Shown: positions 22,716-34,500 of the stretch, in pieces | Position numbering within the stretch: position 1 is the first letter of the stretch | How the letters are laid out: each line of letters opens with the position of its first letter | NCBI GenBank assembly: GCA_949130495.1 | Contig: OX422211.1 | Location: 400,515,049-400,579,048 of the forward strand | Direction of reading: 5' to 3' | Origin: Sambucus nigra | Taxonomy: Eukaryota; Streptophyta; Magnoliopsida; Dipsacales; Adoxaceae | DNA: 64,000 nucleotides | Notes under the pieces: generated by a model | What the model was told of the DNA's origin: nothing | Seen by the model: the letters and a program-made list of their open reading frames with translations, nothing else | Database searches by the model: none | Translations under genes and position numbers: made by a program

Positions 22716-23869
22716 GAAACAGGGCATTTTGGGGGATATTTTTCTAGGGAGAATTTCATTCCGTTTCGTTCGAGGTTATCGATTGGGAACCTTTATAGGA
22801 AATAGGGGAAGTGTGTTTTGGAGACTTTTAGGGGGTTTCCCTCATAAGATATTGTTTAGATCATAAGGACTTAATTTGAGATATAACGATTAGAAAATAT
22901 TGTATATACTAAGTGGGAAAGCCCACTACAATTACGATTTCTATTTGGATAAAATTATGAAAACATATGAAAGAGTGAGAATGCGCATAGTGATATTGGA
23001 TCTTAGAACCAAATCTGAAATGGGATAACTTTAAAGGTTCCTATGATTAATTGAACCATATTATGGATTAAAAATAATTAGATGCTAATAAATGTGCATA
23101 CGGATATGGAAATATCCTTAACGATGGTTAATTTGGGAGATGTCTCACACAATGAGAAATGCTAATCGAGGTTCATTAGGATAGAGAGTATCCTTAACAT
23201 AAATAGAATTGAGAGACAATTCATAATCATGAAGTGATGCGAAAACTTCAAGTGAGAAATAGTATAGTGTATACTAAGTGGGGAAGATGTGTGAGAATTG
23301 ACGATTAGTATATCAAGAGAGAGAAATATACTAAATAATGATGTCAATTCAACTACGCCTAAGAGCATACTACGAATATATAAACAATGTGATAGGTATA
23401 CCGTATATGATGGTATATCGTTATATGATGTGATGATGTATGTATATCTTATGTGATGATATATATCTAAGTGAAGCATACCCCCTCCTTGCTATCATTG
23501 GGAAGTTGCGCGATGAGGGTGAGCACCCTGGCTCGATGAGAAGTGTGTGGATATTCCCCAGGTCATAGTCGTCCGTTGTGTTGATATGTGATTTGCATTA
23601 TATTTGGGGGGTGAGAAGTCGTGGGTATGTGTCGTTCTCACTTTCCGGTTAGAAACTATGACCGCTTCCCGGACGTTGTGTGTATGAGCTGATCACGAGG
23701 TAGGTGTCGTTTAGTCCTACAGGTGGTCCCCAGTATGCTACGTGGTTTGGGCACTAGAAGATGATACAATTGAGAACCTGCGTCCTCGAGTTATAGCTCA
23801 TTTGGATGATTATTATATTATTGATGTGATTGGTTACTTGGGTATCGAGGGAATAATGGACCTCAACGA

Positions 23870-24291
23870 CCAATATTTCCAAGGAGTAGTGTATCGGGGG
23901 GTTCCTTATTTGGATTTCGCTTTGCGAGACGTCCCACGCACGAACCGCAGTGTAATGTTGGGAGTGAGGAGAAGTTAGTCCTTAATGCTCATATATATAA
24001 AGTATATACATCTCGGCGATCGACAGTGCCAGAAGTAATGTATCGGGGGGGTTCCTTGTTTGGATTTCGCTTTGCGAGACGTCCCACGCACGAAACGCCA
24101 TGCACTGTTGAGAATTGGGAATAATAAATTAATTAAAATGAAATAATAATAATTTGGGTTACGTGCATCATGCATTGAGGGCATAATGAATCTCGAAAAT
24201 CAATACGGTCAGGAGTAGTGAAACGGGGGGGTTCCTTATTTGGATTTCGCTTTGCGAGACGTCCCACGCACGAAACGCAGTTCAGTATTGA
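23870..24291 (+). repeat. Three tandem structured cassettes
   Basis: Units of about 90 nt share the core GTTCCTTGTTTGGATTTCGC (TTATTTGG in the first and third) followed by TTTGCGAGACGTCCCACGCA. Enclosing stems: CCAATATT (23870) with AATGTTGG (23954), one wobble; CGACAGTGC (24021) with GCACTGTTG (24102), one wobble; TCAATAC (24200) with GTATTGA (24285), perfect. The stem sequences differ but pairing is kept. The core also holds a small hairpin, TCGCTTTGCGA. Confidence 0.7.
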
Positions 24292-24345
24292 GACTTGAGC
24301 GAAGTTTAGTCCTTAGAGCTTGGATGCTAATAAATCATATATAAT

Positions 24346-24734
24346 TATATGATAGTGTTAGTACAAAAAGTTTGGATCTTCAACTATAAAGAAAATGTTT
24401 TGATTTGGGTTATGAAGATATTGATTACATACCAAAATTGATCACGAATGTAAAGCATTCTCTAGCTGGTGGCCTCGTCTCGATGAAAAATATATGGTGT
24501 GAAAGAGCATTCCTTGAAGTAATAAGTAGGGAGTGTAAAATGTAGTTCCATATTTTGAGTCATATCATAGTTCATTTTTCATTTGCTCAGCTCGGGGCTT
24601 TGCCCGTATTACGCCTTTGTGTTGTTTGATTGTTTACTTTTTTTATATTTGATAATCTCCTAATTATTCAAGATAATATTTGGTGTAATCTAATTGGTAA
24701 ACTTTAGAACATTTTTGACTTTGTGGCTTTTCTA
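24346..24734. other. Non-coding stretch between LTR remnant and LINE
   Basis: No frame or repeat recognised. A GCTCGGGGCTTTGCCCG string near 24590-24606 makes a small GC-rich hairpin; its role is unknown. Confidence 0.4.
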
Positions 24735-25738
24735 TCTTGAATTTCCCGTTCTTCAATATCGGTTTCTTCAGAGCTTCCTTCTTGAGCATGTTTATCCTAT
24801 TTATCAATGATTACTTTAGTAAAATGATTCCCAAAAGACTTTCGAACCCATTCCTTTGTGGACTCTTTATGGGACATAGTGACAATTTGATCAGAAGTAG
24901 GTTTGTCACCCACAGTTCTTGGTTCAACCTCCTTTTTTAAATGAAACTTTTCCTGAATATAACCTTTCTTTTCGCAATGGAAGTAAAATGGAGGCAAGTC
25001 CTCATAAACTATGGGCTGCCAGAAGCCAGTACCTTTATTCTTGCTGCCTAACCAAATTCTTTATGGGAGAGTTTTTTTAAGATCAATTTCTACACAAATT
25101 CTTGCCACACTAGGTCTGGCTAGAGAATCAGTAGCACTGTCTAACTTGAGGGGGTTACCTACCACTATTCTAATAGAGAATAAAGCATTCTTATTATACA
25201 AATTAATAGGAAGAAGAGGTAGCAGGATCCAAGCAGGGATAATCGAAGATTCTTTATTTGGATGAAATTCAGGATCCCATTTGAAAGTTCGTATGGAGCA
25301 TCTGTAAATGAACCAAGTCTCATTCAACCATAGCCGATGACAATCTTCCTCATGATCCAAACGAATGAGGACGTGTTTATGATCAATAAGTCCAATGTTA
25401 AATGATGCTTTGAGTTGTAGAGAGGAGAAAAACTAACGAATATCATCTATAGAGGGTCTACCATGTGAGAACTTTCCAGGCAAAGTGAATATAAATGGGA
25501 TTGCCATTTCTTGTATTGTTGAATCTTGAAGAATCAGGGATGGTTCTCCTTTGAAAGAGGATATGTTTTGCAAGGAAAATGATGAAACTTTCTTAGAACA
25601 CACGACATCTGCAAAAGACTTAGGTTGTAAGGTTTGTTGATCAGGTTTTGTGAAGTGGGATGATCTAGGATGAAGGAAAGGAAAGGATAAGGACGCTTTC
25701 ATGGCCTCCCCTACAGGAGGAGGGGGAAGAGATTCCAT
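24735..25738 (-). pseudogene. LINE (L1-type) ORF1 protein, DUF4283 and zinc knuckle
   Basis: The minus-strand frame from ATG at 25738 runs in one frame to about 24735 with three in-frame stops (25433-25435 TAG, 25058-25060 TAA, 24794-24796 TAA). The N-terminal part has KSFADVV; then a DUF4283-type domain with LDHEEDCHRLW, GNPLKLDSATDSLARPSVAR and CVEIDLKK; then PPFYFHCEKKGYIQEKFH, a zinc knuckle in which three of the four ligands have changed (Cys to Tyr, His to Tyr, Cys to Phe); then an acidic tail. This order is that of plant L1 ORF1 nucleic-acid-binding proteins. No ORF2 endonuclease or RT follows, so only the 5' part of the LINE, or a captured ORF1, remains. Confidence 0.85.
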
Positions 25739-25891
25739 GCAAACCCTAGAAGTCTAGAGAGGGGTTAAAGAGGGGAAGAGATTTATCATCATGTTCTATA
25801 TAACTATTTCTTCTTTTAAACATTATTTAATGCTGGAGTTTTCATACTAAACATTGTACTTTCTTCTTCAGTTGGGTTGTTGCTTCATCTA

Positions 25892-26438
25892 TGGCCAAAA
25901 CATTTATAGATTCTTTATTTCACACTCCTCTAGAGAGTCCCATTAGTGGATTTGTTCCTTTCCCACTTGTTTCATGGGTAACATTAATATTCGTTGTTTC
26001 ATATGTATGTTTAACACTTCATGGTTATTTGCATCATTCTTAGGATGTTTCTCCTTGTTTCCTTCCAAAGGTACGACGAAGGTTTAAAATTGTAGTTGTT
26101 TTTCCATCCCATTCTGAGGTGCCATGGTTTACTGAAGCTACTGTTGTACCATCCTCATATCTCGAAATTCCTTCGGCATCATTAGTGGTTCAAGTTAGTG
26201 AAGCCCAAGAGACATCAGTGGGAACTTCCCCTGTTTAGCACTTGTGCCTTTTCATGCGGAAGCTACTTCGGCAGGACTTGAGATCCCTCTTAATGAAGGT
26301 TCCTCTGAGGCCCCTGGGTGTGTTGGAGCTACTCCCCCTTCTAATGCCATTCTTGCTGAGCTAACTTCTATTTTTTCTTCTCTTACAGAATTTTTTCCAT
26401 TATGCCTTTGTTTAAACAAAACAAGAAAGAAAACATAA
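25892..26438 (+). pseudogene. Unrecognised coding-like sequence
   Basis: A plus-strand frame starting ATGGCCAAAACATTT near 25891 reads through FVPFPLVSWVTLIFVVSYVC (possibly a membrane segment), meets a stop near 26042, then continues through a long stop-free part (SHSEVPWFTEATVVPSSYLE). It shifts frame near 26237 and ends at 26438. It is rich in Ser, Pro and Val, without a domain I know. A TTCTCTTACAG acceptor-like string sits at about 26379. The copy may be a decayed host gene or the gene of another transposon. Confidence 0.3.
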
Positions 26439-26449
26439 CGCACACATAT

Positions 26450-26785
26450 TGGTGATTTAACAATGAAACCACTTGTTAAGATTTTCTCAGAACACACACC
26501 TGCAAGGTGACTTAACAATGAAAAAATAATTGTTAAGATTTTTTCTGAACTCCAACAACGAGGTGACTTAACAATGAAAAGACATTTGTTAAGATTTTCT
26601 CTAAACTCACACATGCTAGGTGACTTAACAATGATAAACACTTGTTAATATTTTTTTTCAAAATATCACACCTTCTAGGTGACTTAACAATGGAACAACT
26701 TGTTAAGAGTTTCTGAAACTCCACATGCTAGATGACTTAACAATGAAAAAAACACTTCTTATGATTTTCTCAAAATCTCATTTCT
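26450..26785. repeat. Hairpin minisatellite, six units of 53-59 bp
   Basis: Units begin near 26450, 26505, 26561, 26618, 26677 and 26730. Each contains GGTGACTTAACAATG followed, 5-11 bases later, by TTGTTAAGATTTT, so CTTAACAA and TTGTTAAG can pair as an 8-bp stem in most units. A degraded seventh unit may lie near 27040-27065. Confidence 0.85.
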
Positions 26786-26806
26786 TTTTTTCTGTATTAC
26801 ATTTTA

Positions 26807-27013
26807 GGTCACGAAAGACCCCATACCTGCCCAAGGGCAACCTCAGTGTGCATTTTCTCATATTTCCTCTCCTCATCGAGAACCAGTTTCCCTAGAGGAA
26901 TCCACTCACAACGATTGTGGCTCCACCACTAGCGCTCAAGGTGGTAGCAAATGTGGATGTGAGTTACCTCTGCCCGATATGTATCCTCGTGAATTCTGCC
27001 TCCAGGTCCTTAG
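26807..27013 (+). pseudogene. Exon-like open segment, unrecognised
   Basis: After a TGTATTACATTTTAG acceptor-like string, 67 codons are open in one frame (GQPQCAFSHISSPHREPVS, PLPDMYPREFCLQVLR) up to CTTAGGTAAAAT, a plausible splice donor. The minisatellite would then lie in the intron before it. This segment, the coding-like block at 25892 and the flank at 44306 may be parts of one older gene; I cannot name it. Bases 27014-27239 show nothing else except CTAAG at 27235-27239, the target duplication of the next element. Confidence 0.3.
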
Positions 27014-27239
27014 GTAAAATCCCTAAATCCCAACCTGCTAGTGATTTAGCATTGAATGACTTAACTCGCACAATCTAGAGACATTTATCCCTGAGTGTTT
27101 ACCTTCAAACAATGTCTTGATGGGTTTCAAACTTTTTATAGTGTCTAGTATCATCGCTAATATTGTAAACACCAAAACTATGGATGTCTCAAGACTTATT
27201 ATAAATCAACACTTGGGTAATTTGAGAGACCTAACTAAG

Positions 27240-28531
27240 TGATTAGGCATAAATTCTTCACATTTATCCCCTTAATTTCGGTATTTTTATTTTCTCGTGC
27301 GGTGTAAATAGCTTGGATTTGTCTCATATTTATTCTACTAACCCTTTTTGGCAAGTATTTCATATTTTGTGTATCTCTTATGTGTTTTACAGGTATTTCA
27401 TGCAAGAAAGATGGAAAAGAGAACTCAAAATAGTGAAAGAAACCAAGAATCGGGGAGTTGAAGGGAATTTTCGTAATTTTTCAGCCTTAGTCCGGAGGTG
27501 GTGCCAACTAGAAAGTTGAAGATCTTTCAATTATAAGAACACTGGAAAAAACTTCACCCAAATCCGAGCTGCGGTGAAAGATTTATGATCCCTTGAAGTT
27601 GCGGAAAAATCATAGAAGAAAGGCTAGGAAGGCAAGTTCAAGGGCATTTTCGTTATTCTGCAGCCCAATCCCGGAGGTGAGGCCTTCTGGAAAGTTGAAG
27701 ATATCGGAACAACGAGAATACTGGAAAAAACGGTAACCAAATCCGAGCTACGGTGAAGGAGTTATGATCATTTGAAGTTGAGAAAAAATCCAAGGAAGAA
27801 AAGAAGAAAGTTGGAAAATATTTTAAGTGTTGAAAGAGGCCCAGAAACCAGCCAATTCACCCGAACCGGTACACCCAGAACCCGAACCGGTTCGCCCATT
27901 TGTCACGCTCCATAACCGTTACAAAATTAGTCACGCTTTCTAAGTGTGACAAATTGGCAGATACGGGATTTTTATTTTGTGCTTATCTTTTAGCCAAAAG
28001 AGTTTTATGTTTTGGGGACTCTTCTAAACGACCTCTAGCCTATATATTTAGTCATTAGGACTCTTTTTATTAGGATTCCGTTCATGTAAAAGCTCCATAA
28101 CAAGTAGGAACATCTAGGAGAGGAATTTACATACTTTGCACCATTAATTCAAGAGCTTTTTCGGTTTTTCTTCAATCTTTGATTTCTTCTTGCATGTTCT
28201 TGTTCTTCAGTCGTGGTAATTTCTATTTCCAGCACTTTTATTATTATTTACCATGTTAGGCTAGATTTTTAAAGGTTGGGATACATGAACCCAACCTGAT
28301 GTGTTAATTCATGTGTATAATATTAGTCCTCTGAATTTAATGATTGATTATGATTGTATTGCGTAGTTACACAACAATTGTAGATCTTTATATCTCGTTT
28401 GGCTCTGGGTACTCGTGATGATTTAGAATGCAATTCGAGTGCTACTATAGCGATACTGATTTACTCATCCTCAGATTAAGTATGACGCGGGCTTGAACCT
28501 CGTATACGTAATGCTTTGGAGTACTAAATTC
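27240..28531 (+). repeat. 5' LTR of Athila-like element, first part
   Basis: Collinear with 42700-43970. It contains two diverged tandem copies of a roughly 175-bp segment (from about 27440 and 27615; shared GGAGGTG, AAAGTTGAAGAT, ACTGGAAAAAAC and ATCCGAGCT blocks). It also has two GAACCGGT palindromic sites centred at 27867 and 27888 (21 bp apart). A TATATATT string at about 28044 may be the promoter. It is cut after AATTC (28527-28531) by the inserted element. Confidence 0.9.
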
Positions 28532-31507
28532 TGTGACACCCCGACTAATTAAATACCGGGTAGCTACTCCTTTATAAAATTAATTCAAAATGTCAAGTTG
28601 GCTCAGTTAATAGCATCACTGTCGAAAACATTATATTATTTCTAACCACCTAGTATTTAAAAAGCAAGTTGCCAAATTTTAATTTAAGTCTGATTAACAT
28701 GCAACAAGTGTAAGGAAGAAATAAATAACACCATTCACCATACTGAAGTAAAACGAATAACCATCACAATAGAGTAAGTAAAGTCTGGAGGAAAACTCCT
28801 CACTACAATCCCATAACTGAAATGAATAACCGAAACTGAAATAAAACATGCTAAAGTCTGAAAACTGAAATATAAAAGATGTCTCTAAAGAAATGGGCAA
28901 CATGCCCTACAACTGATAGATGGTGACTCTGGAATCCAAAAGATAGAAGCGTCTACATGCAAATCCCTGTAGCTTCCACAAGCAGCTACAGCTCGTCACC
29001 TGAATGAGTAACCTATGCTTGGTGTCCTTGTGGCTGGGCACCTAAAATGGTTTTACAAAGAAAAAGAGATTTGAAAAGCAAACGGGTCAGAGCCCGAATG
29101 TGGAGTTATATTTTAAAAACCTGCAAGTGCTTTAAAAACATTTAAAACATTAAATGCAAAGTACATGTTAGGACGTACACTCGCATGATATTCTCACCTC
29201 TCGTCTAACTGTGCACTCCTAACGTAAGTACCCATCTATATCGACCCATACTACTAGCTAACTGACAACATAACTAGCTAGACTGCCAAAGGTTCTACCC
29301 ATATTACTCGGTTCCATTTAACATAACAACGCTCGTAATTAAATAGAGGTTTAACGTAAACTCAGTTACTAAATATGCCATTGATATAACTATCAGTTAA
29401 CTCATTATATATCTCGAAACAATACCGTAATATTTTTACAACATTAACATGAGGATTCCCATTAATTTAATGTATATTATTCATATCATAAATATACAAT
29501 ACAAGCACCCCGCGAACTAAGCTGTGGTGCACACATACTCTGCTATCCATCCCGGTACATCACGTACATAAGGATTACATATTCCGAATCTCTCAGGAAT
29601 AGTTCAGATAACACAAATCACAAATAGTGGAGGCGAACACAGTCACCATCACATGGGTCACGCACATACCTACGCTCCCATGATCAGCGGACTTATTAAT
29701 ATCACAATAAGTCTTTCTATGACCTATGTTCATCGAGGTACCAGTCTATATCCCCCCCGTAGGCACACAAGGATTAGAGGGTCCTAAGCGAACGCAACCT
29801 CCCGTGATAGCAAGTATGGTAGGTATGTCATACACACAATCCATATACTAAGTAAACACACATCTTAGTAATACCGTATTTTAATCGTAGTACGTATCGC
29901 ATTCTCGCACTAACTATATTTATCACAATCTATATTGTTCCGGTTTGTAATTATACGCGCTATAATTTCTCACGTCGTAGTAGACACTCACGTCTCAACC
30001 CAAACCGTACATGTAATACAACTCTCGTATGTAAATTCCTCCTCATAAATACCCAAATGTCCCAAGTCTATCACTATGTCATCAAAGAAATGCTATCTAT
30101 ATCCTCGAACAAGTTTACGGGTCTCCAAAAATCGAAACAGTCCAAAAAGGACCAAACTGTCAACTCGTTAGAAGTCTCGTTCGAACGAGTGTTCGAACGA
30201 GTTTGGACTGTCAGCTCGTTAGAAGTCTCGTTCGAACGAGGCTGTTCGAACGAGATCCCAGTTCGTTCGAATGAACTGTCCCTTCTAACGATATCTCGTT
30301 CGAACGAGATATCGAACTAAATCCCTACTCGTTAGTAACGACTGGTCAACTCGTTAGAATCTCGTTCGAACGAGTTCGTTCGAACGACCTGGGGCTGCTT
30401 CTAACGACTGACCAGTTTCGGCCCAGAATTTTCCCAATTCGTTTTCCATCCATTTTTACTCCTCCAATCTCTTCTAAAATTCGTTCCAATAATATATTGA
30501 GTTATCTAATCATCCTCAAACATGCTAAGGTGTTATACTAACATCTTTAAAGGGGCTTAATACCTTCTAAACATCATTAAATCACAAATTTCTACATTAA
30601 CTCCCAATTTTCTTCAAGAACATAAACCCTAGGTTCTTCTCATCATAATTTCCCAGATTTTAATCCGTTTATACATCACATAGATATGAAATCTCTAAAT
30701 TAAATCTTCAAACAATGTTTCTACATGCAAACCTATCCCAAAGTTAAACAACAATCTTCCAATTTCATGGGTTTTCTTTTAACTCTTATATAAGATTGAT
30801 TAACAATGTTTCTAACTTGGAAAAAGCATTCACTGCATAAGGAATGTAATTTAAATCACTTGCCTTGGTTTGATTCCGGATTTGGTGTTGATTTGGTGAA
30901 GAATTTCTGCAGAATTTCTTCTCTCCAAGCTTCCTCTCTAATGGCGGGTTAAGGTGGCTAGGGTTTGATTTGGGGAAACTTAGAAAACCTAAATGACAAC
31001 CTACGTAGACTTCTAGGTTAATATGGGTTGGTTAATGGGCTTAATGGGTTTAATCCACATCAGATTTACATCTCTAATTTTCGTCACTTTTAATTCCTAA
31101 AAATGTAAAATTACCAAAATACCCTTTAAGTTACCGGTATGGCCTAAAAATACCCCGGGACCCAAACTATACCCCCGGCTAGTGTTTTCTGACTATCTCG
31201 ACCCTTCCGGACGCGTTGGCGCACTCAAAACGACCATACGGATTATAGATTTTAAATTCACTTTTTATCATCAAAATAATATACCGTGACGCGGCAGTCC
31301 CATGCGTCTCAACAAAATTTCTAAAATGCCGTATATAAATCTCACGACAAATTTTATAATACCAAATACATATATAATCATATATGCACATAATCAAATA
31401 CCAATTCGCATCTCATTAGTATTTATAACCCGGATTAATTTCCAATTAATACGCATTTAATTAATTAATCCCAAAAATAAATATAGACAAAAGTACGGGG
31501 TATTACA
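28532..31507 (-). repeat. 3' LTR of Tekay-like copy A (2976 bp)
   Basis: Minus strand TGTAATACCCCG to GGGGTGTCACA. Its palindrome array (30178-30388) has one 51-bp unit more than the 5' LTR, which exactly accounts for the length difference. Confidence 0.95.
30178..30388. repeat. CTCGTTCGAACGAG palindrome array
   Basis: The 14-bp perfect palindrome CTCGTTCGAACGAG and variants centre on TTCGAA near 30182, 30194, 30233, 30247, 30268, 30301, 30367 and 30381. They sit amid repeats of ACTCGTTAGAAG. Close pairs are 12-14 bp apart, unlike the 21-22 bp of the other arrays. The 5' LTR copy lies at about 37997-38172. Confidence 0.9.
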
Positions 31508-31549
31508 TACTTCCCCCCTAATAACTGAATTTCGTCCCGAAATTCGAAA

Positions 31550-34500
31550 CTAGAAAGTACCTGCTAAAAATAGCTCTGGATAACGTTCGCGCATCTCATC
31601 CTCGCGCTCCCATGTGGACTCCTCGACATTGTGATGTCGCCACTGAACACGCACTAACGGAACTATCTTTGACCGCAGTTTCCTCTTGCTTCGGTCCAAA
31701 ATAGCAATTGGCCCCTCCTCGTAGGAGCTATCCGGCTGGAGATCGATGTCCTCCACAGCAATGTGAGAATGAGCCAAATTATCTCTAAGGTATTTCCTCA
31801 GCGAGGAAATATGGAACACGTCGTGAATCCGATGCAAGTGCTCCAGTAGTCCAAGTCTATACGCAACGGGTCCGATTCGCTCAATAATAGGAAACGGCCC
31901 CACATACCTCGGTGCCAACTTCCCCTTCTTCCCGAATCGCATAATCCCCTTCATCGGAGAAACCCTGAGCAAAACCTGGTCCCCCACTTGGAACTCCCTG
32001 AAAAACCTCTTCGCATCAGCATAACTCTTCTGCCTGTCTTGAGCTACCCGAATGCGACTCCGAATCAACTCAATCCTTGCCGAAGTATCCTGAATCACTT
32101 CCGGCCCAAGTAGTTTGTTGTCCCCCACTTCTAGCCAACATGCTGGGGAACGACAAGGCCTACCGTACAATGCCTCAAACGGAGCCATGCCAATCGTGAA
32201 CTGATAGGAGTTGTTGTAAGCAAACTCCACCAGTGGAAGGTACTGCTCCCATCCACTCCCGAAGTCAATAATGCACATGCGTAGCATGTCCTCCAACATC
32301 TGATTGGTGCGCTCTGTCTGCCCATCGGTCTGCGGATGATAAGCCGTACTCAACCGCAATTCTGTGCCCATTGCCTCTTGGAAACTCTCCCAAAACCTCG
32401 AAACAAATATCTTGTCTCTGTCAGACACGATATTTAGGGGCACACCGTGAAGTCTCACAATCTCTGAAATGAAGAGCTGGGCATACTGCCCCGTAGTGTA
32501 ATCAGTCCTTACGGGTAAGAAGTGAGCGACCTTGGACAACCTGTCCATAATTACCCAAACGGAGTCGTGACCCCTCTACGACGTAGGCAATCCCGTGATA
32601 AAGTCCATGGATATGCTCTCCCACATCCACACCGGAACCTCCAACGGCTGTAGCAATCCTGCTGGTCTCTGATGATCCACTTTTACAAGCTGACAAGTGG
32701 CGCATTTCGAGACAAACTCAGCGATATCTCTCTTCATACCGCTCCACCAATATTGTCGTCTCATGTCTTGGTACATTTTGTCCCCTCCGGGATGTACCGC
32801 GAACCGTGAGCCGTGCGACTCTGCCATAACATCGTGTCGCAATTCCTCTCCTTCCGAAACTACCAATCTCCCATTGAAGCGTAATCCCCCATCTGAGCTA
32901 ACGGTATAGGATTCGGCTCCCTCTGCTAGCAATCGAACTATCTGCTCCTGACAGAACGAGTCATTAGCCTGTGCCCGTACTACCTTCGTGACAATCTGTG
33001 GGGTAACGGTCATCACAGACATGAAAGATCGGGCCACTGCATCCTGGTGTCCCAATTCCTTCCACTTAGCTTTCCACACCTCTGCCACCTCATCTGCTGG
33101 CCTGCGGCTCAACGCGTCTGCTACCACGTTAGCCTTACCCGGGTGGTACTGGATGTCGAACTGGTAGTCCTTCACAAATTCAAACCACCTACGCTGCCGC
33201 ATATTCAGTTCCTTCTGCGTGAACAGATACTGTAGTGACTTGTGGTCCGTGAACAGCTGAAACTTCTCCCCCAAAAGGTAGTGCCTCCAAATCCGTAAGG
33301 CAAATACCACTGCTGCCAACTCCAAATCATGCGTGGGGTAATTCTTCTCATGAGGCTTAAGCTTACGGGAAGCATAAGCTATGGCCTGTCTCACCTGCTG
33401 CAGTACACCTCCCAGTCCTTACAAAGACGCATCGGTGTAAACCAAATACTCAACTCCCGGTCTCGGCAATGCTAACACAGGTGCTGAGGTCAATTTGTCC
33501 TTCAACTCATCGAATGCCAACTGACAGGCATCACTCCAAATATATGGCACACCCTTACGAGTAAGATGTGTCAAAGGACCTGCTATCTCCGAGAAACCCC
33601 GAATAAATCTCCTGTAGTATCCTGCTAAGCCCAAGAAACTACGAATCTCCGTTGGTGTCGTGGGCTGTCCCCATTCCCTCACCGCTGATACCTTTCCCGG
33701 ATCAACAGATATTCCCTGGTCGGAAATAATATGACCCAAGAACTGGACTTCCTTCAGCCAAAACCCGCACTTCTCATATTTTGCATACAGCTCGTTCTGA
33801 CGGAGTGTCTGCAAAACCTGCCTCAAATGCTCGGTGTGCTCCTCCTCTGTCTGAGAGTAAACCAGAATATCATCAATGAAGACAATGACAAACTGGTCTA
33901 GGAAATCCCTGAACACCCTGTTCATCAAGTCCATAAACACTGCTGGAGCGTTGGTCAAGCCGAAAGGCATAACCCGAAACTCATAAGAACCATATCTCGA
34001 CAAGAACGCAGTCTTCGAGACATCCTCCTCCCTGATACGCAACTGATGGTATCCCGATCTTAAATCAATCTTCGAGAAGAAAGAAGCTCCTCTCAATTGG
34101 TCGAATAAGTCATCGATTCGAGGCAACGGATACTTATTCCGTATCGTGACCTTATTCAACTCTCGGTAGTCCACACACAATCTCAGTGAACCATCCCTCT
34201 TCTTCACAAATAAAACTGGAGCGCCCCAAGGTGAGGTACTCCTCCGAATAAAGCCCTGCCCTAACAGCTGCTCTATCTGATCCCGTAACTCTCGCATCTC
34301 AGCTGGAGCCATACGGTATGGTGCACGTGCTATAGGTCTCGTACCCGGTAGCAAATCAATAACGAAATCTATCTCTCGACTGGGTGGTAAGCCTGGTATC
34401 TCCTGAAACACATCCGAATACTCCCTGACAACCGGGATCGAATCTAAAGGAATAACAACCTCCTTAGAGGTATCCTCCTCTATGTAATACAGATGAGCGG

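Larger units (their letters stand above)
21772..24345 (+). repeat. Truncated LTR of the large-LTR family
   Basis: It starts TGTAACAATCCGAG and is collinear with the LTRs at 2072, 8041 and 13721 (a shared GGCTCGAATTAAAG..TACCGAGTCATTT block, a GA-rich stretch, a GAGGCAAGTGATTAAACTTG block, and a TGACCGCTTCC block near 23660). Similarity fades near 24345, before the GGTGTCC block and without a TGTCACA end, so the 3' end is deleted. It carries an eight-site palindrome array (22517-22715) and three structured cassettes in tandem (23870-24291). No internal region follows. It is either a truncated solo LTR or a remnant cut by another event. Confidence 0.8.

Noticed and set aside
24346..24520. Right end of the LTR that starts at 21772, with TATGG as target duplication (TATGG occurs near 24493)
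   Set aside because: No TGTCACA end precedes that TATGG, and LTR similarity has already faded, so the match is chance.
24585..24610. GC-rich hairpin followed by T-rich sequence, resembling a terminator or LINE tail
   Set aside because: Intrinsic terminators are not expected in plant nuclear DNA, and no LINE 3' end or poly-A tract could be tied to it.
28694..28903. 69-codon frame present identically at 28694 and 36530
   Set aside because: It is duplicated only because it lies in both LTRs of copy A; no motif, and copy B does not keep the frame.
30057..30320. Open frame of 87 codons (and 75 codons at 37893)
   Set aside because: It is read through the palindrome array in the antisense direction of the LTR; its repeated residues come from the DNA repeat, with no domain.
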